Assembly: GCA_963971535.1 (NCBI GenBank)
Contig: OZ020592.1
Location: 126,870,888 to 126,934,887 of the forward strand
DNA length: 64,000 nt
Direction: 5' to 3'
Source of the DNA: Notolepis coatsorum
Taxonomy: Eukaryota; Chordata; Actinopteri; Aulopiformes; Paralepididae
Shown here: one piece after another, positions 31,657 through 44,028 of the stretch
Numbering within the stretch: position 1 is the first letter of the stretch
Layout: the number at the start of each line of letters is the position of its first letter
Program-made: the position numbers and the translations under genes
The notes under the pieces: model-generated
What the model was told of the DNA's origin: nothing
What the model saw: only the letters and a program-made list of their open reading frames with translations
Database searches by the model: none

Positions 31657-32943
31657 GCTACGTTCACACTGCAGGCACGAGTGGCCCCAAATCTCACATT
31701 CTTTACTCATAATGTGACTCTGACTTATTTTTTTTTATTTTTTTTACGACAGTGTGAACTGGCACAAATCACATGGAATCTGAGCTTTCCAATTCTGATT
31801 TAATGCCACTTTCATAATGTGGTCCTAAATCAGATACGGGTTCGATTTGTTTTTGGTGCAATGCGACTTCAGTCTGAACAGTCCATGTGACTTTCATGCT
31901 ACTTTTACATCACTAGATTGAAACAAGTCACAATTTTTTACGTCCATCTTCATTATTGTTCATATTGCGCACGCGGGTCAGTTCGAGAGCAGTGACCAGT
32001 TCACACTGACATGCAGGTCAGTTCGGGAGCAGTGACTGGTTCACATTGACATGCGGGTCAATTCAGGAGCAGTGACCGGTTCGCCTAAATATTAAAGGCA
32101 ACCAACTTGTGTCTAACCATGCCCAACTTGCGTCTAGCCACGCCCCCGCGGCGACGCGGTAGCAGCAGAGCGGAGCTCGGCCGCGGAGCTCCGTCGCGGC
32201 AGCATTATATGCCAGTAACCGCCCCTTATTCAGTATCCAGAAATAGCTCAATTGGCAACGCTGCATGGCTGTGGATCCTACGGCTCGTTGCTGGCTAGTT
32301 CGATTCCCTTCAATTTCTTTTTTTTTTCTTTTTTTTAACGTGCATTCGCATTCTTTCGCCGTTAAGTTTAGGCATAACTTTAAGCATTGTTTCGGAGTTG
32401 GTTAAGGTTAGGCATTGTTTCGGAGTTGCTTAAGGTTAGAAGGGTTAAGTTTAGGCGCTGTTAAGGAGCTGGTTAAGGTTAGAGTTTGACTTAGAGAATG
32501 GCAATATTTTTTAACGTGCATTCATTTCGCCGGTTAAGTTTAGGCATTGTTTCGGAGTTGGTTAAGGTTAGGCATTGTTTCGGAGTTGCTTAAGGTTAGA
32601 AGGGTTAAGTTTAGGCGCTGTTAAGGAGCTGGTTAAGGTTAGAGTTTGACTTAGAGAATGGCAATAGACAGCCTATTTCCGCGCTGCAGCGCGAGGCAAT
32701 AGACAGCCTATTTCCGCGCTGCCGTGGTCACATGGGCGTATTGGCCAATCAGAGAAACGCTAAACACAAGTTGGTTGCCTAAAATATTCACGCGACCGGT
32801 TCACACTGGAATCTGATATTGGCCACATTTGTAAAAGAAAATATTATGTGAACAGCAAAACAAAAGAATGTGAACAGCCAAAGCCAATCAGATCTGAGCA
32901 ATAAATCACTAAAGCACTAAGGCTTGCAGTGTGAACACAGTCT
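31657..32943. mobile_element. Non-autonomous DNA transposon with TTCACACTGCA ends
   Basis: Left end tacgttcacactgcagg and right end cttgcagtgtgaacacagt are inverted copies. The interior has repeated ttcacactgacatgc and gagcagtgac words and is non-coding. A Mutator-like element (32083-32793) has inserted in it. I could not settle the target duplication; hAT is the likeliest superfamily. Confidence 0.55.
32074..32802. mobile_element. Mutator-like non-autonomous element, 9-bp duplication
   Basis: The 711-bp element (32083-32793) has inverted ends: the left is gcctaaatattaaaggcaac and the right is the complement of gcgtgaatattttaggcaac. A perfect 9-bp duplication, GACCGGTTC, lies at 32074-32082 and 32794-32802. 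The interior repeats gtttcggagttggttaaggt and gttaagtttaggc. Its ends and ggttaaggttagagtttg words match the foldback at 18876-19296. Confidence 0.85.
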
Positions 32944-33178
32944 AAGGGGCGAATTGACAAAGAATGGATTGCGCTGTGCCGCGCGCATTTTTTGTGCCGG
33001 TCGTTTGGGAATTGGGAGTGAATACGCGCTAATAGCACCGGACGCAATGCTGATGGAACGCAGTTACCACCTAATTTCACCCATTGAGCCTCCTTTGTGA
33101 ATAGCAAACTGTGTTTCAGCACTATTTGCACCAGCATAGCGTCAGAACCGTGCAATCGCTTTGTGAATCTGCCCCTAA
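32943..33178. mobile_element. PIF/Harbinger-like MITE with TAA duplication
   Basis: A 230-bp element (32946-33175) with ends GGGGCGAATTGACAAAG and CTTTGTGAATCTGCCCC, inverted and about 85 percent alike, flanked by TAA at 32943-32945 and 33176-33178. A TAA/TTA three-base duplication is typical of PIF/Harbinger. Confidence 0.75.
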
Positions 33179-34004
33179 TAAATCGTGCGAAATCGAAAAT
33201 CGTGTGTAGACATTTGTGTTGTTGACTGTTCAAAGAGCTCCAGTGACCTCTATTATTGGTCAGAGAGATTCACATCTTAGCTTGAATGAAAGATGACATA
33301 CTGTAGTCCCCTTTAAATGATACCAAAGACAATTGTGAAACATTGACAGATGTCCTCTATGTGAGTCTAAAGCAGGATATGCACCAGGATCTGAAATGCA
33401 ATTTCCTGAGGGGGTGGGTATACTTCATGACTTGATAATTATGATAAAGCTACCACTCCGGAAAGGGCATACCAAAATATCATCTACAGACATAGATCTT
33501 TGAAAAAATTATATGTAAGTTTCGTCACCTTGAGTGGTACCGACAAGTGAAATGTTGGCCTCTGGCCCATGGACTATAAGTGTGTGTCTGCCTGTCTGTC
33601 TTTCTGCCTGTCTGTCTGCCTGTCTGTTGGAGCCAGAGGAGGATTGTGAACTATATTAGTGTAATCTGTGTTTGCAGAGCAGCTAACATTATGGACAAAG
33701 TCATAAAGTCATCATCTAAAGCCAGTCCTACTGTCAAACCCTGTGGCTTGCTGGATCAAAGCCCCTGCCACATGCCATCCACCCCAGAAGCCCAGTCCTC
33801 GTGCAGCCAGGCCTCAGAGTCCAGAGGGAAAGTTATATTTTACCTCCTCTTTCATGTGGCCGTTGACCCCAAATGAGTTTCAGACGTTCGCCGGTCCCAA
33901 AAAATGGCCTCGGAAATCGCTGTCTTCATTTTCAAGGCTCGTTGAGCGAGTCCATTTCAATAAAGCTGCTGCTGGAAGTAAGAGGTGAAACGCCAGGAAA
34001 TTGG
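33179..34004. other. Unassigned intronic sequence with one doubtful exon-like stretch
   Basis: Contains a (tgcctgtc)n tract at about 33585-33630 and, on the plus strand, an acceptor-like tttgcag at 33671-33677 followed by an ATG frame (MDKVIKSSSKASPTVK) to a weak gttata donor at 33832. I do not recognise the peptide and the donor is poor, so I do not call an exon. Confidence 0.3.
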
Positions 34005-34438
34005 CCTTTATCTTATTGAACAAAATATATTTATTTATCTTATTGAACAAAGTATATTTATTTATCTTATTGAACAAAGTGTATATATTTATCTTATTGA
34101 ACATAGTGTATATATGTATCTTATTGAACAAAATATATTTATTTATCTTATTGAACAAAGTGTATATATTTATCTTATTGAACATAGTGTATATATGTAT
34201 CTTATTGAACAAAATATATTTATTTATCTTATTGAACAAAGTGTATATATTTATCTTATTGAACAGTGTATATATTTATCTTATTGAACAAAATATATTT
34301 ATTTGAACAAAGTGTATATATTTATCTTATTAAACATAGTGTATATATTTATCTTATTGAACATAGTGTATGTATTTAACTTATTGAACATAGTGTATAT
34401 ATTTATCTTATTGAACACAGTTAATATATTTATCTTAT

Positions 34439-34625
34439 TTTTATTATTTTTTATTATCTTTATTAGCATTTTACAACTTTTCCCTGGTCACGCAGGACCG
34501 ACAGAGGAAAGAGGGAGAACGGGAGGAGAGGTAGGGAAGACATGCAGCAAATGGTGACCGGGTGTGGGAAGCGAACCCGGGATGACTGCTTCGCGACTCA
34601 GTGTGGTGTGCTACTGGAGCGCCCC
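34439..34625 (-). mobile_element. tRNA-derived SINE in the AT-rich minisatellite
   Basis: On the minus strand the 5' end is gggggcgctccagtagcaca, a B box lies in cccgggttcgcttccc, then a body (ggtcaccatttgctgcatgt) and an A/T-rich tail of aataa words at the left end. It is about 185 bp long. Confidence 0.7.
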
Positions 34626-34783
34626 CTATATTTATCTTATTGAACATAGTAAATATATTTATCTTATTGAACATAGTAAATATATTAATAGTATTGAACA
34701 TAGTGTATATATTTATCTTATTGAACATAGTGTATATATTTATCTTATTGAACATAGTGTATATATTTATCTTATTGAACATG

Positions 34784-35320
34784 GTTAATATTAGGGGTGG
34801 GAATCGCCAGAGATCTCGCGATACGATACTATCGCGATACTTGAGCCACGGTACGATAGTATTGCGATACTCGATATATCGCGAATATTGCGTATTTTTT
34901 TTATATCAATTTTTTTATTATTTTTTTTAACTGCAAAGTAAAACTGTCAACATGTTTTATCTAATAAAATAAAGTTCAGTCTGTTCATCTCACTTCAATC
35001 ATTTTTATTGCAGAACATGGTATTTTCTCAAGCAGACAGATGTAAACACTGTAATCTGTGTTGCATGTACCTGACAAACTGAACTGTTTGTATTACAGTC
35101 ATATTCCAACTTAACTGAATGCACATGTGTGTGTGTGGACTACTGTACTATTACAGGTATTGAAATGAACAATGCAACTTCCTTATACACATTTTTTATT
35201 TATTTTTATTTTTTATTAATAATTAAATATCGATACTTGGCGTCCCTGTATCGATACAGTATCGCCACGCAAAGTATCGCGATACTACCTATCGATTTTT
35301 CCCCCACCCCTAGTTAATAT
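34784..35320. mobile_element. hAT-like MITE, 8-bp duplication
   Basis: A 521-bp element (34792-35312) with inverted ends TAGGGGTGGG and CCCACCCCTA, flanked by GTTAATAT at 34784-34791 and 35313-35320. The subterminal regions carry many tcgcgatac/gtatcgcga motifs in both orientations, likely transposase-binding arrays. It is non-coding. Confidence 0.9.
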
Positions 35321-35375
35321 ATTTATCTCATTGAACAGTGTATATTTATCATATTCAACTTAGTGTATATGTTGT

Positions 35376-36030
35376 TTACTTTGACTCTTACTCATACATT
35401 ATATTCAGAGTCAAATGTTTTATTGCCTATATTTATTGTAACATATAATATAATTAATTATATTGTTTACATTGTTTTACATATTTTTTTTGTGCCAACA
35501 TCTGATAAGAAACAGCTGATAGAAATAATAATAAACATTCATTTAGAGAATCAGTTGTTCTGAGACAACATCATATGAACCTTCATTATGAATGTCTTTC
35601 CCACAGCTCTCATCTAGCCTCCACACTGAAACTCTATAAGAGGAGAACAAAGCTTTGATTATTCAATGATAATTAGTTACTACCATTTATGATATGCCAT
35701 CTCTATATAGCATGTACAATAGTGCTGTATATACCGTATATATTTATTCTTACCGTATATCTATTCACATCCGTCTGTACATACCTGCAAATAATCCATA
35801 TATACTATATCTATATCTGTACATAATATCCCTTACCTACTCTTAGTTACGCTGCTGGCCAGTATGACTTACCACCATAGTGTATTTATTCACTGTACAT
35901 ATTGATGCTACAACTCTTTACATACATCTGATTACAATTACTCAGTAATACTAATTTACAGTATATATTGTATACTCAGTTTAATCACTTGTACATTGTA
36001 TATTACCAAGAAATGGTCTGCTAAAATACC
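35376..36030 (-). repeat. Interspersed repeat, left bracket of the 25-bp array
   Basis: The stretch 35690-36005, read on the minus strand, matches 44120-44620: shared words include aagtcatactggccagcagc, gtaacta(g)taagagtaggta and tatacagcactattgtacat. The segment 35376-35690 is AT-rich with no clear assignment. It resembles a LINE or SINE 3' region, but the family is not settled. Confidence 0.65.
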
Positions 36031-39000
36031 CAAAGAATGGAGACAGCAGCACTAGTAAAGAATGGTTATAGCAACACTAGTAAAGAATGGTTATAGCAGC
36101 ACTAGTAAAGAATGGTTATAGCAGCACTAGTAAAGAATGGTTATAGCAACACTAGTAAAGAATGGTTATAGCAGCACTAGTAAATAATGGTTATAGCAGC
36201 AGTAGTAAAGAATGGTTATAGCAGCACTAGTAAAGAATGGTTATAGCAGCACTAGTAAATAATGGTTATAGCAGCACTAGTAAAGAATGGTTATAGCAGC
36301 ACTAGTAAAGAATGAAGACAGCACCACTAGTAAAGAATGGTTATAGCTTAAATAATGGTTATAGCAGCACTAGTAAAGAATGGTTATATTAGCACTAGTA
36401 AAGAATGGAGACAGCAGCACTAGTAAAGAATGGAGACAGCAGCACTAGTAAAGAATGGTTATAGCAGCGCTAGTAAAGAATGGAGACAGCAGCACTAGTA
36501 AAGAATGGTTATAGCAGCGCTAGTAAAGAATGGAGACAGCAGCACTAGTAAAGAATGGAGACAGCAGCACTAGTAAAGAATGGTTATAGCAGCACTAGTA
36601 AAGAATGGAGACAGCAGCACTAGTAAAGAATGGAGACAGCAGCACTAGTAAAGAATGGAGACAGCAGCACTAGTAAAGAATGGTTATAGCAGCACTAGTA
36701 AAGAATGGTTATAGCAGCACTAGTAAATAATGGTTATAGCAGCACTAGTAAAGTATGGTTATAGCAGCACTAGTAAAGAATGGTTATAGCAGCACTAGTA
36801 AAGAATGGAGACAGCAGCACTAGTAAAGAATGGAGACAGCAGCACTAGTAAATAATGGTTACAGCAGCACTAGTAAAGAATGGTTATAGCAGCACTAGTA
36901 AATAATGGTTATAGCAGCACTAGTAAAGATGGAGACAGCAGCACTAGTAAAGAATGGAGACAGCAGCACTAGTAAAGAATGGTTATAGCAGCACTAGTAA
37001 ATAATGGAGACAGCAGCACTAGTAAAGAATGGAGACAGCAGCACTAGTAAAGAATGGTTATAGCAGCACTAGTAAAGAATGGAGACAGCAGCACTAGTAA
37101 AGAATGGTTATAGCAGCACTAGTAAAGAATGGTTATAGCAGCACTAGTAAAGAATGGTTATAGCAACACTAGTAAAGAATGGAGACAGCAGCACTAGTAA
37201 ATAATGGTTATAGCAGCACTAGTAAAGAATGGAGACAGCAGCACTAGTAAATAATGGTTATATCAGCACTAGTAAAGAATGATTATAGAAGCACTAGTAA
37301 AGAATGGAGACAGCAGCACTAGTAAAGAATGGTTATAGCAGCACTAGTAAAGAATGGTTATATCAGCACTAGTAAAGAATGGTTATAGCAGCACTAGTAA
37401 AGAATGGTTATAGCAGCACTAGTAAATAATGGTTATAGCAGCACTAGTAAAGAATGGTTATAGCAGCACTAGTAAATAATGGTTATAGCAGCACTAGTAA
37501 AGAATGGTTATAGCAGCACTAGTAAAGAATGGTTATAGCAGCACTAGTAAAGAATGGATACAGCAGCACTAGTAAAGAATGGAGACAGTAGCACTAGTAA
37601 AGAATGGAGACAGCAGCACTAGTAAAGAATGGTTATAGCAGCACTAGTAAAGAATGGATACAGCAGCACTAGTAAATAATGGAGACAGCAGCACTAGTAA
37701 AGAATGGTTATAGCAGCACTAGTAAAGAATGGTTATAGCAGCACTAGTAAATAATGGTTATAGCAGCACTAGTAAAGAATGGTTATAGCAGCACTAGTAA
37801 ATAATGGTTATAGCAGCACTAGTAAATAATGGATACAGCAGCACTAGTAAAGAATGGAGACAGCAGCACTAGTAAATAATGGTTATAGCAGCACTAGTAA
37901 AGAATGGATACAGCAGCACTAGTAAAGAATGGAGACAGCAGCACTAGTAAAGAATGGAGACAGCAGCACTAGTAAAGAATGGAGACAGCAGCACTAGTAA
38001 AGAATGGTTATAGCAGCAATAGTAAAGAATGGAGACAGCAGCACTAGTAAGAATGGTTATAGCAGCACTAGTAAAGAATGGTTATAGCAGCACTAGTAAA
38101 GAATGGTTATAGCAACACTAGTAAAGAATGGAGACAGCAGCACTAGTAAATAATGGTTATAGCAGCACTAGTAAAGAATGGTTATAGCAGCACTAGTAAA
38201 GAATGGTTATAGCAGCAATAGTAAAGAATGGAGACAGCAGCACTAGTAAAGAATGGAGACAGCAGCACTAGTAAAGAATGGTTATAGCAGCAATAGTAAA
38301 TAATGGAGACAGCAGCACTAGTAAAGAATGGTGACAGCAGCACTAGTAAAGAATGGTTATAGCAGCACTAGTAAAGAATGGTTATAGCAGCACTAGTAAA
38401 GAATGGTTATAGCAGCACTAGTAAAGAATGGTTATAGCAGCACTAGTAAATAATGGTTATAGCAACACTAGTAAAGAATGGAGACAGCAGCACTAGTAAA
38501 TAATGGTTATAGCAGCACTAGTAAAGAATGGAGACAGCAGCACTAGTAAAGAATGGTTATAGCAGCACTAGTAAAGAATGGAGACAGCAGCACTAGTAAA
38601 GAATGGTTATATCAGCACTAGTAAAGAATGGTTATAGCAGCACTAGTAAAGAATGGTTATAGCAGCACTAGTAAAGAATGGTTATAGCAGCACTAGTAAA
38701 GAATGGTTATAGCAGCACTAGTAAAGAATGGTTATAGCAGCACTAGTAAAGAATGGATACAGCAGCACTAGTAAAGAATGGAGACAGCAGCACTAGTAAA
38801 GAATGGAGACAGCAGCACTAGTAAAGAATGGTTATAGCAGCACTAGTAAAGAATGGATACAGCAGCACTAGTAAAAAATGGAGACAGCAACACTAGTAAA
38901 GAATGGTTATAGCAGCACTAGTAAAGAATGGAGACAGCAGCACTAGTAAATAATGGAGACAGCAGCACTAGTAAAGAATGGTTATAGCAGCACTAGTAAA

Positions 39001-42000
39001 GAATGGAGACAGCAGCACTAGTAAAGAATGGAGACAGCAGCACTAGTAAAGAATGGTTATAGCAGCACTAGTAAATAATGGAGACAGCAGCACTAGTAAA
39101 GAATGGTTATAGCAGCAATAGTAAATAATGGTTATAGCAGCACTAGTAAAGAATGGAGACAGCAGCACTAGTAAAGAATGGAGACAGCAGCACTAGTAAA
39201 GAATGGTTATAGCAGCACTAGTAAATAATGGTTATAGCAGCACTAGTAAAGAATGGAGACAGCAGCACTAGTAAAGAATGGTTATAGCAGCACTAGTAAA
39301 GAATGGAGACAGCAGCACTAGTAAAGAATGGTTATATCAGCACTAGTAAAGAATGGTTATAGCAGAACTAGTAAAGAATGGAGACAGCAGCACTAGTAAA
39401 GAATTGAGACAGCAGCACTAGTAAAGAATGGTTATAGTAGCACTAGTAAAGAATGGAGACAGCAGCACTAGTAAATAATGGTTATAGCAGCACTATTAAA
39501 TAATGGAGACAGCAGCACTAGTAAAGAATGGTTATAGCAGCACTAGTAAAGAATGGAGACAGCAGCACTAGTAAAGATTGGAGACAGCAGCACTAGTAAA
39601 AAATGGTTATAGCAGCACTAGTAAAGAATGGATACAGCAGCACTAGTAAAGAATGGTGACAGCAGCACTAGTAAAGAATGGAGACAGCAACACTAGTAAA
39701 GAATGGTTATAGTAGCACTAGTAAAGAATGGAGACAGCAGCACTAATGGTTACAGCAGCACTAGTAAATAATGGTTATAGCAGCACTAGTAAAGAATGGA
39801 GACAGCAGCACTAGTAAATAATTGTTATAGCAGCACTAGTAAAGAATGGTTATAGCAGCGCTAGTAAAGAATGGAGACAGCAGCACTAGTAAAGAATGGA
39901 GACAGCAGCACTAGTAAAGAATGGTTATAGCAGCACTAGTAAAGAATGGAGACAGCAGCACTAGTAAAGAATGGAGACAGCAGCACTAGTAAAGAATGGT
40001 TATAGCAGCACTAGTAAAGAATGGATACAGCAGCACTAGTAAAGAATGGAGACAGCAACACTAGTAAAGAATGGATACAGCAGCACTAGTAAAGAATGGA
40101 GACAGCAGCACTAGTAAAGAATGGATACAGCAGCACTAGTAAAGAATGGAGACAGCAGCACTAGTAAATAATGGATACAGCAGCACTAGTAAAGAATGGA
40201 GACAGCAGCACTAGTAAAGAATGTTATAGCAGCACTAGTAAAGAATGGAGACAGCAGCACTAATGGTGACAGCAGCACTAGTAAAGAATGGTTATAGAAG
40301 CACTAGTAAAGAATGGATACAGCAGCACTAGTAAAGAATGGAGACAGCAGCACTAGTAAAGAATGGAGACAGCAGCACTAGTAAAGAATGGAGACAGCAG
40401 CACTAGTAAAGAATGTTATAGCAGCACTAGTAAAGAATGGAGACAGCAGCACTAATGGTGACAGCAGCACTAGTAAAGAATGGAGACAGCAGCACTAGTA
40501 AAGAATGGATACAGCAGCACTAGTAAAGAATGGAGACAGCAGCACTAGTAAAGAATGTTATAGCAGCACTAGTAAAGAATGGAGACAGCAGCACTAATGG
40601 TGACAGCAGCACTAGTAAAGAATGGAGACAGCAGCACTAGTAAAGAATGGATACAGCAGCACTAGTAAAGAATGGAGACAGCAGCACTAGTAAAGAATGT
40701 TATAGCAGCACTAGTAAAGAATGGAGACAGCAGCACTAATGGTGACAGCAGCACTAGTAAAGAATGGTTATAGAAGCACTAGTAAAGAATGGAGACAGCA
40801 GCACTAGTAAAGAATGGTTATAGCAGCACTAGTAAAGAATGGAGACAGCAGCACTAGTAAAGAATGGTTATAGCAGCACTAGTAAATAACGGTTATAGCA
40901 GCACTAGTAAATAATGGTTATAGCAGCACTAGTAAAGATGGTGACAGCAGCACTAGTAAAGAATGGAGACAGCAGCACTAGTAAAGAATGGAGACAGCAG
41001 CACTAGTAAATAATGGTTATAGCAGCACTAGTAAAGAATGGAGACAGCAGCACTAGTAAAGAATGGTTATAGCAGCACTGGTAAAGAATGGAGACAGCAG
41101 CACTAGTAAAGAATGGAGACAGCAGCACTAGTAAAGAATGGTTATAGCAGCACTAGTAAATAACAGTTATAGCAGCACTAGTAAAGAATGGTTATAGCAG
41201 CACTGGTAAAGAATGGTTATAGCAGCACTAGTAAATAATGGTTATAGCAGCACTAGTAAAAAATGGAGACAGCAGCACTAGTAAAGAATGGAGACAGCAG
41301 CACTAGTAAAGAATGGTTATAGCAGCACTAGTAAATAATGGTTATAGCAGCACTAGTAAAGAATGGAGACAGCAGCACTAGTAAAGAATGGAGACAGCAG
41401 CACTAGTAAATAATGGTTATAGCAGCACTAGTAAATAATGGTTATAGCAGCAATAGTAAAGAATGAAGACAGCAGCACTAGTAAAGAATGGTTATAGCAG
41501 CACTAGTAAAGAATGGAGACAGCAGCAATAGTAAAGAATGGAGACAGCAGCACTAGTAAAGAATGGTTATAGCAGCACTAGTAAAGAATGGTTATAGCAG
41601 AACTAGTAAAGAATGGAGACAGCAGCACTAGTAAAGAATGGAGACAGCAGCACTAGTAAAGAATGGTTATAGTAGCACTAGTAAAGAATGGAGACAGCAG
41701 CACTAGTAAATAATGGTTATAGCAGCACTATTAAAGAATGGAGACAGCAGCACTAGTAAAGAATGGTTATAGCAGCACTAGTAAAGAATGGAGACAGCAG
41801 CACTAGTAAATAATGGTTATAGCAGCACTAGTAAAGAATGGAGACAGCAGCACTAATGGTTACAGCAGCACTAGTAAAGAATGGTTATAGCAGCACTAGT
41901 AAAGAATGAATACAGCAGCACTAGTAAAGAATGGAGACAGCAGCACTAGTAAAGAATGGTTATAGCAGCACTAGTAAAGAATGGAGACAGCAGCACTAAT

Positions 42001-43840
42001 GGTGACAGCAGCACTAGTAAAGAATGGTTATAGAAGCAATAGTAAAGAATGGAGACAGCAGCACTAGTAAAGAATGGTTATAGCAGCACTAGTAAAGAAT
42101 GGTTATAGCAGCACTAGTAAAGAATGGAGACAGCAGCACTAGTAAAGAATGGTTATAGCAGCACTAGTAAAGAATGGAGACAGCAGCACTAGTAAAGAAT
42201 GGTTATAGCAGCACTAGTAAAGAATGGTTATAGCAGCACTAGTAAAGAATGGAGACAGCAGCACTAGTAAAGAATGGTTATAGCAGCACTAGTAAAGAAT
42301 GGTTATAGCAGCACTAGTAAATAATGGTTATAGCAGCACTAGTAAAGAATGGTTATAGCAGCACTAGTAAAGAATGGTTATAGCAGCACTAGTAAAGAAT
42401 GGAGACAGCAGCACTAGTAAAGAATGGTTATAGCAGCACTAGTAAAGAATGGTTATAGCAGCACTAGTAAATAATGGTTATAGCAGCACTAGTAAATAAT
42501 GGTTATAGCAGCACTAGTAAAGATGGTGACAGCAGCACTAGTAAATAATGGAGACAGCAGCACTAGTAAAGAATGGAGACAGCAGCACTAGTAAAGAATG
42601 GTTACAGCAGCACTAGTAAAGAATGGTTATAGCAGCACTAGTAAATAATGGTTATAGCAGCACTAGTAAATAATGGTTATAGCAGCACTAGTAAAGATGG
42701 TGACAGCAGCACTAGTAAATAATGGAGACAGCAGCACTAGTAAAGAATGGAGACAGCAGCACTAGTAAAGAATGGTTACAGCAGCACTAGTAAAGAATGG
42801 AGACAGCAGCACTAGTAAAGAATGATTATAGCAGCACTAGTAAAGAATGGTTATAGCAGAACTAGTAAAGAATGGAGACAGCAGCACTAGTAAAGAATGG
42901 TTATAGCAGCACTAGTAAAGAATGGAGACAGCAGCACTAGTAAAGAATGGTTATAGCAGCACTAGTAAAGAATGATTATAGCAGCACTAGTAAAGAATGG
43001 TTATAGCAGAACTAGTAAAGAATGGAGACAGCAGCACTAGTAAAGAATGGTTACAGCAGCACTAGTAAAGAATGGAGACAGCAGCACTAGTAAAGAATGG
43101 TTACAGCAGCACTAGTAAAGAATGGAGACAGCAGCACTAGTAAAGAATGGATACAGCAGCACTAGTAAAGAATGGTTACAGCAGCACTAGTAAAGAATGG
43201 AGACAGCAGCACTAGTAAAGAATGGATACAGCAGCACTAGTAAAGAATGGAGACAGCAGCACTAGTAAAGAATGGATACAGCAGCACTAGTAAAGAATGG
43301 TTACAGCAGCACTAGTAAAGAATGGTTACAGCAGCACTAGTAAAGAATGGAGACAGCAGCACTAGTAAAGAATGGAGACAGCAGCACTAGTAAAGAATGG
43401 TTACAGCAGCACTAGTAAAGAATGGAGACAGCAGCACTAGTAAAGAATGGTTACAGCAGCACTAGTAAAGAATGGTTACAGCAGCACTAGTAAAGAATGG
43501 AGACAGCAGCACTAGTAAAGAATGGAGACAGCAGCACTAGTAAAGAATGGAGACAGCAGCACTAGTAAAGAATGGTTATAGCAGCACTAGTAAAGAATGA
43601 TTATAGCAGCACTAGTAAAGAATGGTTATAGCAGAACTAGTAAAGAATGGAGACAGCAGCACTAGTAAAGAATGGTTATAGCAGAACTAGTAAAGAATGG
43701 AGACAGCAGCACTAGTAAAGAATGGTTATAGCAGCACTAGTAAAGAATGATTATAGCAGCACTAGTAAAGAATGGTTATAGCAGCACTAGTAAAGATTGA
43801 TTATAGCAGCACTAGTAAAGAATGAAGACAGCAGCACTAG
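36031..43840. repeat. Giant 25-bp satellite array, about 310 copies
   Basis: The unit is gttatagcagcactagtaaa plus gaatg. Units fall into discrete classes: gttata versus gagaca (less often gataca or gttaca) at one block, and taaagaatg versus taaataatg at another. Shortened units (cactaatggtgac, 18 bp) and a 24-bp unit (atgttatag) mark higher-order repeats, for example a 142-bp period at 40413, 40555 and 40697, and a roughly 172-bp duplication around 42521 and 42692. The array fills about half of CFAP299 intron 1. There is no sustained coding frame. Confidence 0.97.
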
Positions 43841-44028
43841 CAGATCTCTAGCTATTGCACAATGTTCACGTGGGTCTTGTGTTGGCATTTAAAATGCATA
43901 CTTTGCTAAACGGAGTCGACCTGGCTCTGTGTGGGAGAGGAATGTCCCTCCCTGACATACGACTCACTAAAGCCAAGAAGAGACAGAGTGGCCAAGAGAA
44001 ACGTCAGATGTTTTAGATTAGATTAGAG
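43841..44028. other. Unassigned sequence right of the 25-bp array
   Basis: A short unique-looking stretch (gcacaatgttcacgtgggtc, ttttagattagattagag) with no recognisable feature. Confidence 0.4.

Larger units (their letters stand above)
34005..35375. repeat. AT-rich 26-28 bp minisatellite, split by a SINE and a MITE
   Basis: The unit is tatatttatcttattgaaca plus tagtg or aagtg. Blocks lie at 34005-34438, 34626-34791 and 35313-35375; a tRNA-type SINE and a hAT-like MITE separate them. Reading frames in both strands here are array artefacts. Confidence 0.9.

Noticed and set aside
33880-34930. Hydrophobic Ile/Tyr/Leu repeat frames on both strands
   Set aside because: Artefacts of the AT-rich 26-28 bp minisatellite.
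36031-43840. CRISPR-like array
   Set aside because: Repeats are directly adjacent with no unique spacers, and the context is a vertebrate intron; it is a satellite.
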